Part shown: piece by piece, positions 11,820 through 20,728 of the stretch
Numbering within the stretch: the stretch's first letter is position 1
Layout of the letters: the number at the start of each line of letters is the position of its first letter
DNA from: an uncultured Actinomycetes bacterium
Lineage (GTDB): Bacteria; Actinomycetota; Acidimicrobiia; Acidimicrobiales; RAAP-2
NCBI GenBank assembly: GCA_903870905.1
Contig: CAIQEU010000032.1
Span: forward strand, 1 to 61,751
Length of the DNA stretch: 61,751 nucleotides
Direction of reading: 5' to 3'
The notes under the pieces: model-generated
The model's database searches: none
What the model was told of the DNA's origin: nothing
What the model saw: only the letters and a program-made list of their open reading frames with translations
Made by a program: the position numbers and the translations under genes

Positions 11820-12580
11820 CGATGACCCCGGCTGCGCCACGCGACGGCGAACCACTGTCCATCCAGCCATCCGCAATCAATCGGTTTGCTGCGGGCTTGC
11901 GCAGGCTCATCAACCTGAGTGTGGCGAGGGTGGTCGACGATGCAGCGCTCACCGCAGCAGCCGTCACCTTGGAGGAGATGGGCGAGACGCTGGAGCAGGC
12001 TGCGGTCCCTGGGCGTCGTCCTCGGGGCCACCCCATTGCCGAAGGGCATCCACAGGACTACTTCTGGACCTCGCCCATGGCGGGGCACGCCAACGCACTG
12101 TCGGTCCCCGCACGGTACTGGGCCGACGTCACCGACGAGGGACAGCCCTGCATTCGTGGGACGGTCAACGTTCCCCTCGCCTACGAAGGCCCGCCCACCT
12201 GTGTCCACGGTGGGGTCATCTCGCTGTTGTTCGATGAGCTGCTCGGCAACGCCAACATCATCTCCGGCCACGCGGGGATGACGGGCACCTTGACCGTTCG
12301 CTACCGCAAGCCCACGCCGCTCATGATGGACCTCGATCTGTGGGCCACCTTCGTTCGACAAGAGGGACGCAAGATTACGACGGTGGCCACGATCTCGGTT
12401 GGTGGCGTCGTCACCGCTGAGGCAGAGGGACTCTTCATCGAAGTCCCCCCACAGCAGATGCTCGGGATCGTGTCCGCCAACGCCGACCGTGCCGGTCGAG
12501 CCGTGCTCGACGACGAGCTCTCTCGCTTCGTCGACGGCACCGCTGCCAACGGCCTCACGACCAACGACGCCGAGGGCTAA
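11816..12580 (+). CDS. Hotdog-fold (PaaI-type) acyl-CoA thioesterase
   Basis: A 254-residue protein. Residues ~80-220 form a hotdog domain: the VPLAYEGPPTCVHGGVISLLFDELLG segment (given here as the helix with its HGG turn) is followed by the LTVRYRKPTPL strand typical of PaaI-family thioesterases. These hydrolyse acyl-CoA in the cytoplasm, freeing CoA. The N-terminal ~75 residues are helical and lack a clear match. The GTG start overlaps the crotonase stop by 3 bases; an ATG two codons in (11822) is an alternative. It ends 4 bases into the convergent secreted-protein gene. Confidence 0.82.
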   Translation: MTMTPAAPRDGEPLSIQPSAINRFAAGLRRLINLSVARVVDDAALTAAAVTLEEMGETLEQAAVPGRRPRGHPIAEGHPQDYFWTSPMAGHANALSVPARYWADVTDEGQPCIRGTVNVPLAYEGPPTCVHGGVISLLFDELLGNANIISGHAGMTGTLTVRYRKPTPLMMDLDLWATFVRQEGRKITTVATISVGGVVTAEAEGLFIEVPPQQMLGIVSANADRAGRAVLDDELSRFVDGTAANGLTTNDAEG

Positions 12581-13791
12581 CGGAGCGCAGCGATCTGGAG
12601 GTCGACCTCGACGAGGCGATTGTCCACGTTGTGGAGCGTCGGAAGGTAGTAGCTGACCACCAGGTGGCCATTGCCTGATTGCTCGGGATGGCCAACGATG
12701 GCGTAGCAGACCGTGGTGCCGACTGAGGCCTCGAAGATCGCTGCACACCCGGGGAGTTGGGCATGGGCGATCGTGGTCCACGGCCCAGTTGGCGTACCCG
12801 AGGACACGACGTCGATGAGACCGGTGGTGTCGGGCTGGGTGAGGGCGATGAACCGGCTAGGACCGCTCGCGGCCGGGTAGTACGCCACTGAGAGGAGGTG
12901 GGTACGCCACCTGGTCCCCGGTGCAGTCATCGTCGCCGTCTGTGGTGCGTGAGCGATGTCACGCAGGTTGGCCACCGTGGGGTTGATCGTCGTGACGTTG
13001 ACCGCGCCGGAGGTGCATACGTTCTTCACACCAGCGAGACAGGTCGAGGTGAAGAGGACCAATTCGGTTGGCGACTCGAAGATTGGGGAGATGTACCGCC
13101 GGGTCCAGGGCAAGACGTAGGCGGTCGTCCTTGGGAGGATGACTTCGGTGGCAGGAACGGAGAAGGTGTTGGTCGCCGTGTCGAAGATGGCGTAGCCCCA
13201 GCCCTCGACCGGATACGACGTCCTCGAGAGCGCGCAGACGTCGAAGAACGTGACGAAGACCTTGGTCGTGCCGGGGATCCGTGCGGCCCCAGTCGGCCAC
13301 CGTGCCGGGTAGCCCTGTCCGCTCACGGTGCAGACCTTCCCGACGTGACCGGGGACGTAGACCGCCCCGGGGAGGGGGAGGAAGTGGTGTGGTCCGGCGG
13401 CACCACCAGCGCTCGGGGGAACGCCCACCTGGATCTCCGCCAGCCCCGTTGGGGCGACCCCTGGTCCCGTTGGTCCGATGGCAGCGGTGGATGATGGGAA
13501 GAAGGAGGCGGCGCCTGCAGGCTTCGTCCCGCTGTAGTGGACCACGGTGTCGCCGAAGATCCACAGGGACTGGCCGCCGTCGAGCGCCACGCTCAGGCCC
13601 TCGTCGCGGTGGAGCTCGTAGATCCCCGACGCTTCGTTCGTCCCCTCCACAACGCCGAGCGGGGTGGCTGTCACCGTTGGGACCTGTGTCGACGCGTTGG
13701 CTGGACCACGTGCGGTGAGCCCCGACAAGGTCGCAACGAGCACAACGAGGACGACGTGGGTTCTCCGCCGCCGCGGTGAGGTGGGGCTCAT
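12577..13791 (-). CDS. Secreted propeller-like protein, paralogue 2
   Basis: A 404-residue exported protein homologous to that at 8541-9713. The ATG at 13791 gives a standard signal peptide (basic RRRRTH, then a hydrophobic run ending near ANAS). The mature part carries SLWIFGD, STAAIGPT, RWPTG, TSYPVEG, GPWT, LPGC and GHPE in the same order as its paralogue, with four Cys in common. The ATG overlaps the stop of the upstream SRPBCC gene (ATGA), so translation is probably coupled to it. The function is unknown. Longer in-frame starts would bury the signal peptide and are unlikely. Confidence 0.8.
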   Translation of the reverse strand: MSPTSPRRRRTHVVLVVLVATLSGLTARGPANASTQVPTVTATPLGVVEGTNEASGIYELHRDEGLSVALDGGQSLWIFGDTVVHYSGTKPAGAASFFPSSTAAIGPTGPGVAPTGLAEIQVGVPPSAGGAAGPHHFLPLPGAVYVPGHVGKVCTVSGQGYPARWPTGAARIPGTTKVFVTFFDVCALSRTSYPVEGWGYAIFDTATNTFSVPATEVILPRTTAYVLPWTRRYISPIFESPTELVLFTSTCLAGVKNVCTSGAVNVTTINPTVANLRDIAHAPQTATMTAPGTRWRTHLLSVAYYPAASGPSRFIALTQPDTTGLIDVVSSGTPTGPWTTIAHAQLPGCAAIFEASVGTTVCYAIVGHPEQSGNGHLVVSYYLPTLHNVDNRLVEVDLQIAALR

Positions 13792-14216
13792 GGTGCAGCA
13801 GCGAGGCCGTTCGCACATTTGGTGATGAACGCGGTGAGGAACTTCTGGAAGAACGCTCCGGTGCCTCGGATCTTCTCGGAGAACGATTCCGTCCAGGTGA
13901 TCGTGCATCCATCGCCATTGGGGGTCACGGCCAACGTGGCGACGTGGTCGGCGATGGGGAGGCCCTTCACGAGGCGGTAGGTGATCGACGTGCCGTCGAC
14001 GATCTCGGTGATGCGCTCGTGGCTCGTCGCCATGGCGGTCGAGAACTTCCGAATCGTGCCCACCTGTTCAGCTCCTGACGGCGACAGTGGCCCTCGGGCA
14101 GCTCGCCCAATGGGGGTCCATGACGGCCAAGTCGTGGCATCGACGGCCAGGGCGAAGCGACTCTCCGCCGAGGCGGCGCTGGTAGCGGTCACGGTGAAGG
14201 TGAAGGTCTTCGCCAC
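13788..14216 (-). CDS. SRPBCC-family (START-like) lipid/ligand-binding protein
   Basis: A 142-residue cytoplasmic protein of the polyketide cyclase/dehydrase (SRPBCC) superfamily: a small fold with a deep hydrophobic pocket. The pattern is typical: an N-terminal beta strand, then DATTWPSWTPIG, then strands ending in WTESF and a long C-terminal helix. It starts at GTG 14216, two bases after the acyl-CoA synthetase stop, and its own stop overlaps the ATG of the secreted protein. The three genes therefore look like one operon running left from the 15.8-kb regulatory region. The ligand is unknown; a lipid or steroid is plausible from context. Confidence 0.75.
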   Translation of the reverse strand: MAKTFTFTVTATSAASAESRFALAVDATTWPSWTPIGRAARGPLSPSGAEQVGTIRKFSTAMATSHERITEIVDGTSITYRLVKGLPIADHVATLAVTPNGDGCTITWTESFSEKIRGTGAFFQKFLTAFITKCANGLAAAP

Positions 14217-14218
14217 CC

Positions 14219-15772
<1,554 letters not shown>

Positions 15773-15814
15773 GTCATCCCCCTTGTCACCACGCCATCGG
15801 CGGTGGTTCGCATC

Positions 15815-15830
15815 GTAGAACGGGTTCTAC
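15815..15830. promoter_or_regulatory. KstR-type operator palindrome
   Basis: GTAGAAC-GG-GTTCTAC is a perfect inverted repeat with 7-bp arms. Its core fits TnnAACnnGTTnnA, the published KstR recognition pattern of mycobacterial cholesterol/lipid catabolism genes. It sits in the 112-base region between the divergent acyl-CoA synthetase and SDR genes, where a repressor would control both. No kstR-like gene is in the window. Confidence 0.65.
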
Positions 15831-15884
15831 CCCTCTCTGACGAACAGGGTACTCTTGGGCGGTTCGTAGAGAAAGGTGGGGAAA

Positions 15885-16793
15885 ATGGCAGGATTTCTCG
15901 AAGGCAAGGTCGTTGCCGTCACGGGTGCTGGCAACGGTATCGGCAAGGCGGTGGCGCTCGGCGCTGCAGCTGAAGGCGCCAAGGTCGTCGTCGCCGACTT
16001 CGGCGTGGGACTCGCTGGCGAAGAGCCAACCTCAGCGGTTGCCGATGGCGTGGTCGCAGAGATCGTGGCCGCCGGCGGCGAAGCCATCGCCGTAGCGGAC
16101 GACGTCGCCACGATGGATGGTGGCCGCCGCGTAATCGGTGCCGCCATGGACACCTGGGGCAGTATCGACGGCGTCGTGGCCGTCGCTGGCATCCTCCGGG
16201 AACGGATGCTGTTCAACATGTCCGAAGATGAGTGGGATGCGGTGATTCGAGTCCACCTGAAGGGTCACTTCACCGTGTTCCGTGAGGCCGCAGCCATCAT
16301 GCGCAAGCAGGAGACCGGTGGATCCCTCATCGGCTTCACCTCCGGAGCCTTCGCCGGTTCGGTTGCCCAGGCCAACTACGCCTCGGCCAAGGGTGGCATC
16401 GTCTCCTTAGTGCGTTCCGCTGCCGCTGGTCTCTACCGCTACAACATCAACGCCAACGCCATCGCTCCGGTGGCGCGCACCCGCATGTCGGCCAATGTGC
16501 CGATGGACCTCGCTGAGATGGGTGACCCTGAAGACATCGCTCCTATGGCCTGCTACCTGCTGTCTGACGCTGGTCGCCACGTCACCGGGCAGGTCTACAC
16601 CGTTGTCGGCAAGCGCATCTCGGTCTGGAACCAGCCCGTTGAGGTTCGCTCGATGTTCACCGAGGGTCGATGGACCCCAGAGGAGATCGCCGCTCGCCTC
16701 GACGGCGAAGTCGGCGTGGAGCGCCTCGGCCTCATCGACAAGCTCGAGGAGTACCGCCAAGCTGCAGCGTCAGGCGAGAAGCCCAACGCCTGA
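15885..16793 (+). CDS. SDR oxidoreductase, multifunctional-enzyme-2-like
   Basis: A 302-residue SDR of the group related to the dehydrogenase half of peroxisomal MFE-2 and mycobacterial 17-beta-hydroxysteroid dehydrogenases. It has TGAGNGIGKA near the N-terminus, a DFGV element where relatives have NDLG, the VAGIL element, the catalytic YASAK and the NAIAP turn. The C-terminal ~60 residues extend beyond the core SDR and are charged. ATG 15885 is preferred (GAAAGG about 10 bases upstream); a GTG lies three codons earlier. The KstR-type palindrome 54 bases upstream suggests a role in steroid or fatty acyl-CoA beta-oxidation, as 3-hydroxyacyl-CoA or hydroxysteroid dehydrogenase. Confidence 0.88.
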   Translation: MAGFLEGKVVAVTGAGNGIGKAVALGAAAEGAKVVVADFGVGLAGEEPTSAVADGVVAEIVAAGGEAIAVADDVATMDGGRRVIGAAMDTWGSIDGVVAVAGILRERMLFNMSEDEWDAVIRVHLKGHFTVFREAAAIMRKQETGGSLIGFTSGAFAGSVAQANYASAKGGIVSLVRSAAAGLYRYNINANAIAPVARTRMSANVPMDLAEMGDPEDIAPMACYLLSDAGRHVTGQVYTVVGKRISVWNQPVEVRSMFTEGRWTPEEIAARLDGEVGVERLGLIDKLEEYRQAAASGEKPNA

Positions 16794-16799
16794 GCCCCA

Positions 16800-17636
16800 T
16801 CAGTCGAGCAGTACGTGATCTGACGGCGTCGCTTCTGCGGCGCCGTCAGTCGCGTCTCGCCACTCCTTGAGCGCCCAAATCCCGAGCGCGGTGCCAGTGA
16901 TGATGAGGCCGAGACTGGCCCACTCGACGAGCAAGGAACCGAGGTTGCTCCCTCCATCGAGGAGGAAGTGCTCATCGAGCCCACGGGTGATCCCCCACAG
17001 CACCATGGCGCATGCGGTCACGAGACCGTGGGGTGGGTTGGCGATGCGGCGCGTCGTTCCTCGAGCAGCCAGCGCACGCTCAAGCGCGATGAGGATGGCG
17101 AAGGTTGCCGCATCTTCGATGGCTTGGATGATGGGCACGGGCACTCGCCGCCCGAACTGTCCGGCGTAGTTCATGGCGAACCACGCGGTTGAGGGGTGAC
17201 CACCGCCGGCGACCATCAGCTGTGGGCCGAGGAGGCGCCCAATGGCCCATGCGGCCATCAAGACCGGAGCGACGAGATCGGTTCCCGCCAACCTCGTGAG
17301 GGAGGGGCACCGGCGATGGGAGATGGCGAGTCCCAAGGGGACGGCAACGATGAGGCCACCGAAACTCGACAGACCACCGCGCCAGATCAAGACGGTCTCG
17401 CCGAGGTGGGTGCCGTAGTAGGACCAGTTGGTGATGACGTGCATGGCTCTGGCGCCGAGGATTGCCCCGATGACGACCGCCACGGTCATCCCTGCCACCC
17501 ACTCGGTTGGCTGCCCAGCTCTGGCGAGCCGCCGCTCGAGGTAGCGGAAGGCGACGAAGAAGGTGATGGCGAGCCCAAGCCCGTAGGTGTGGATCGTGAG
17601 CGGTCCGAGGTGGAACACCACGGGGATGGGCTTCAC
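16800..17636 (-). CDS. Divergent prolipoprotein diacylglyceryl transferase (Lgt)-like membrane protein
   Basis: A 278-residue polytopic protein with about seven membrane segments. The start (HTYGLGLAITFF) and the RGGLSSFGGLIVA segment align with Lgt, which moves diacylglycerol to lipoprotein Cys. Key Lgt features are altered. The family signature GRxGNFxNxExxG appears only as GRLLGPQLMVAGGG, keeping Gly-Arg but losing the Asn and Glu, and the His of the GGMSFHGG segment is Phe. It may be a paralogue with a changed function rather than the housekeeping Lgt. It converges on the SDR with 6 bases between them. Confidence 0.65.
   Translation of the reverse strand: MKPIPVVFHLGPLTIHTYGLGLAITFFVAFRYLERRLARAGQPTEWVAGMTVAVVIGAILGARAMHVITNWSYYGTHLGETVLIWRGGLSSFGGLIVAVPLGLAISHRRCPSLTRLAGTDLVAPVLMAAWAIGRLLGPQLMVAGGGHPSTAWFAMNYAGQFGRRVPVPIIQAIEDAATFAILIALERALAARGTTRRIANPPHGLVTACAMVLWGITRGLDEHFLLDGGSNLGSLLVEWASLGLIITGTALGIWALKEWRDATDGAAEATPSDHVLLD
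16820..16849 (+). terminator. Hairpin terminator for the SDR transcript
   Basis: A 13-bp stem with one G-T wobble (16820-16832 with 16837-16849) and a 4-base TTCT loop starts 27 bases after the SDR stop. It lies inside the 3' end of the convergent Lgt-like gene. There is no T tract. Confidence 0.55.
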
Positions 17637-17676
17637 GAGGTCACCCCGAGATGGAGGTGGTCAGGGTGCACCGAAC

Positions 17677-18765
17677 TTAGATGCGACCCGCACCTGCGAA
17701 GCCGTAGCCGAACCGGACTGGCGTGTTGTGCACGACCGCACCGGTGTAGGGCGCTTCGATCATCATCCCGCCGCCGATGTACATCGCCACGTGCTCAGAG
17801 CCACCAGGGCCGTAGAAGAGGAGGTCTCCGGGCTGGAGCGCGTTGGTTGGTACTGGGGTGGCCATGTCGTACTGCGCCCCCGAGTAGTGGGGGAGCGAGA
17901 TTCCAATGGCACCGAAGGCCAGCACCATGAGTCCCGAGCAGTCCATACCGGAGGGAGAAGCCCCTCCCCAGACGTAGGGCACGCCGAGGTACCGCTCTGC
18001 GGCGTTCACGAGAGCATCACCGTGACCAGTTGCCGGCGGCGGGGTGATGGGCGTCTGCGAGCCTTGGAAGCCAAAGCTGTGCCCTCGGAAGTCGTTCTGA
18101 CTCGCTGCGGCTGCTTGGGCGGCGGCTGCTGCGGCGTACGCAGCGGCGAGTGCACCCTTGGTCTGCTGGAGGAGCGCCTCCTGCTTGGCGATGAGTCCGT
18201 GGGCCTGCGAGAGGGCGGCACCTGCGGCAGCGGCTTGCTGATTGACCTGGCGTTCTTGCGCGGCCAGGTTCGTCGTCTCATCCTTCAGTCGGCCAACGGC
18301 ATTGGTGAGGTTGTCCACGGCGAGCGACAGGTCACCAGCGGCGACATCTTGGTAGACCTGGGTGCTCACCGCAGCGTTGTCGGAGCCCGAGAACACGCCG
18401 GTGCTGCTCGTCGTGGCACCGTTGTCGACGTAGGCGTTGACGGCGGCGACTCGGAGGATCTGCTGATTCGCCGTCACGGCGTGCTGGTCGCCAGCAATAG
18501 CAGCGCGGTCGGCCGCAATCTTCGCCTCGAGTTGCTGCTTGGCGTAGAGCGCACCGTCGTAGCGCTGGTTGAGCGCAGCGATCTGACTGCCGGTTGCGGC
18601 GATTTCCCGAGCGAGCTGATCGGCACGAGCTTTGAGGCTCGAAGCGGTCGCAGCAGTGGCGGGCCGCGACGAACCTACGACCGCCGAGGCGGACAGCGTC
18701 ACGATGGTCAGTGGGACGAGTCCCACTCGAAGTGCTCGAGCGAGCTGCTTCAGTGACCTCGGCAT
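17677..18765 (-). CDS. Secreted NlpC/P60 peptidoglycan endopeptidase
   Basis: A 362-residue exported cell-wall hydrolase like mycobacterial RipA/RipB-type proteins. A signal peptide (basic start, hydrophobic LVPLTIVTLSASAVV) is followed by a long Ala/Gln-rich coiled coil (~30-230), as in wall hydrolases activated by FtsEX-like partners. A short Pro-rich linker leads to the C-terminal NlpC/P60 domain. There the catalytic Cys is in MDCSGLM and the catalytic His in EHVAMYIGGG. It should cut peptide stems (D-Glu to diamino acid) outside the cell. ATG 18765 gives the proper signal peptide; a start 11 codons earlier does not. The flanking genes also concern the envelope. Confidence 0.88.
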   Translation of the reverse strand: MPRSLKQLARALRVGLVPLTIVTLSASAVVGSSRPATAATASSLKARADQLAREIAATGSQIAALNQRYDGALYAKQQLEAKIAADRAAIAGDQHAVTANQQILRVAAVNAYVDNGATTSSTGVFSGSDNAAVSTQVYQDVAAGDLSLAVDNLTNAVGRLKDETTNLAAQERQVNQQAAAAGAALSQAHGLIAKQEALLQQTKGALAAAYAAAAAAQAAAASQNDFRGHSFGFQGSQTPITPPPATGHGDALVNAAERYLGVPYVWGGASPSGMDCSGLMVLAFGAIGISLPHYSGAQYDMATPVPTNALQPGDLLFYGPGGSEHVAMYIGGGMMIEAPYTGAVVHNTPVRFGYGFAGAGRI

Positions 18766-18900
18766 TGGAGGGCGCCTATGGCGCACGACGTCATGCACGG
18801 CACCTACAGCCTGCCACAGATGGCGCCTCGGTTCTCGTCAGACCCGTCGACCTGGGAGCAATCACCCGCAGTGGGGCAGGTCACTTCCCGTGGCGAGTCC

Positions 18901-20475
18901 TCAGGGGACGGGGAGATTGGGCGTTGACGGTGCGTTGCCCGATGACGGGATTGCGGTCCGTCGCAGGAAGGCCACGTCGATTCCATCGACGTGTTGGAGC
19001 GCGATTACCGTGTACCCCTCCTTGGCCAACGTATCGAGGGTGACCCCACCGAGGATTGGGTTGTGAGAGCTATCCCAGTTCACGACTGCGCCGAGGGGCG
19101 CCTCGGCGACCTCCTTGGCGTACACGCCCTGCTCGTGCTGTGCGCCGAGTGCGTAGGCAATCGATGCGAAGGGGACGATGTCGACGAAGAGGTTTGGATG
19201 GTCGTTGATGTACGCCAGGGTCGCTGCGATGTAGGGGTGCCGGGTGGTGAGTTTGAGCGGTGGGGTGGCAACGATTCCGGCGACAATGGCGAGCGCCAGC
19301 AATCCGATCGCGAATGGGCGACGGATTGAGGGCGGCGTGAATCGAGCGATCAGGACGATGGCGATGAGCGCGACGACCGTGCACTGCATGATCCAGGTGG
19401 GGGTGTTCAGGTAGAGCTCCAAGATCGCTGCTGAGGAGAACAACCCGGCGAGGATGACGGCGCCGGCGTCGCGCCACCATGGCGTTGCCGCTGGATGACT
19501 CAGCTCATCGAGTCCTTGGAGCGCGAGGTACGCAATGGTGATTGAGATCGTGACGAGGTAGATCGGCGTCGGGTAGGTCTGGAAGGAACCGAACTCCCAC
19601 GAGGCTGCGTAGAAGATCGACATCACCACGACGATGGCTGGAACGAGCGGATCGCCACCGCGGAAACGGAAGAGGCCGAAGAGTGCGAGTGCTCCAACGA
19701 TTCCTCCGGCGGTGATCGGGAGGCTGGAGAAGAAGTAGTGGAACCCGGCCGCCTCGTACTTGGTATGGGTGGTGAGGAAGGTGTTTGCCTTCCAGAGCCA
19801 TAGCGGGTCGCCGTAGGCAATCCAACCGAGGAGCGCCCAGAGGACAACACCGATGCCGAGGAGGGGTGCAGTCTTGAATCGGCGGGCGAGGAGTTCGAGC
19901 ACGAACCAGATTCCGACGATCACGATGCCTTCGAGGCGAGCGAGTGGGAGGAACGACGCGACGACGAGGGACGCAACTGGGTAGGGCGATCGTCGGAGGT
20001 AGAGCGCTGCGGCGAGGACAACCGCGAAGGGGAGCTGTGGCATCGCTCCGAAGCTCACGATCCCGAAGAGGGGTTGGGCCAAGAGGAGGAGGCCCGCAGC
20101 CGGCCACCACCGGAAGTTCGATACCCACGCACCCCCGAGGAGGAGTCCGAGGCAGAGGGCCACGAGGACGGCGTCTTCAACGTGCACCGTTGAGAGGCCA
20201 CCCCTCGCTGCGGGGAGGTACATCGCCGTGGTGACTGGCCGCCCCCACACCGACAGGACGCTCTGCCACTCGTTCAAGGTGTGGCGGCTGTAGAGGAGAT
20301 GCTCCCAGTCATCGCCGAAGAACACGTCGGTGGACGCGAACATCTGGTGGAGGAGCCAGAGGTACTGCAGGACGGTTGCGCCGAGGAGGCTCCAGGTGAG
20401 GGATCGAGCAAGGGGTGCCGTTGTCCGTGGATCGGTCGCTTCGACGACTCCATCGGGACGAGTCTCGGTGGTCAT
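18901..20475 (-). CDS. Polytopic membrane protein, GT-C glycosyltransferase-like
   Basis: A 524-residue protein with about ten to twelve hydrophobic segments. After the first membrane segment comes an extracytoplasmic loop with FFGDDWEHLL; an Asp-rich motif at this place is typical of GT-C transferases that use polyprenyl-phosphate sugars. The last ~100 residues form a soluble domain. The general architecture resembles the membrane protein at 58921-60633, which has GDQGDARL at the same place. The donor and acceptor are unknown; cell-envelope glycan or protein mannosylation is an inference. The start is uncertain: ATG 20475 lacks a strong ribosome-binding site, and an upstream in-frame ATG at 20526 exists. 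Confidence 0.68.
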   Translation of the reverse strand: MTTETRPDGVVEATDPRTTAPLARSLTWSLLGATVLQYLWLLHQMFASTDVFFGDDWEHLLYSRHTLNEWQSVLSVWGRPVTTAMYLPAARGGLSTVHVEDAVLVALCLGLLLGGAWVSNFRWWPAAGLLLLAQPLFGIVSFGAMPQLPFAVVLAAALYLRRSPYPVASLVVASFLPLARLEGIVIVGIWFVLELLARRFKTAPLLGIGVVLWALLGWIAYGDPLWLWKANTFLTTHTKYEAAGFHYFFSSLPITAGGIVGALALFGLFRFRGGDPLVPAIVVVMSIFYAASWEFGSFQTYPTPIYLVTISITIAYLALQGLDELSHPAATPWWRDAGAVILAGLFSSAAILELYLNTPTWIMQCTVVALIAIVLIARFTPPSIRRPFAIGLLALAIVAGIVATPPLKLTTRHPYIAATLAYINDHPNLFVDIVPFASIAYALGAQHEQGVYAKEVAEAPLGAVVNWDSSHNPILGGVTLDTLAKEGYTVIALQHVDGIDVAFLRRTAIPSSGNAPSTPNLPVP

Positions 20476-20728
20476 GAGCGAGGCGTATCGGGAGTGGAGA
20501 AGCGTGGGCGGGGATGGCGTTCCCATGCAGTCTCACCGCTCGACGTCATTGCATGGGGTCAACCCAGCGCCTCGCCGAGCGTCCACGTGATCAGTACTGC
20601 GGTGTTCGGCACCAGAGCGCTCCCGGCCCCTCAGGCGATCGTGCGTCCGAGCAGCAGCGGAAATTCGGGTGGGGTGCTGAGCCGGAGCCAACGCTCATCG
20701 CCGAATGGGTGCAGCTTGGCTGGCGGAG
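20476..20728. other. Intergenic region, nothing recognised
   Basis: This is the longest gene-free stretch in the window (253 bases). Short open frames here have no protein-like character or ribosome-binding sites. I see no RNA gene, terminator or operator. Confidence 0.4.

Noticed and set aside
13794-13918. Longer N-terminal extensions of the second secreted propeller-like protein
   Set aside because: They would bury the signal peptide and overlap the SRPBCC gene.
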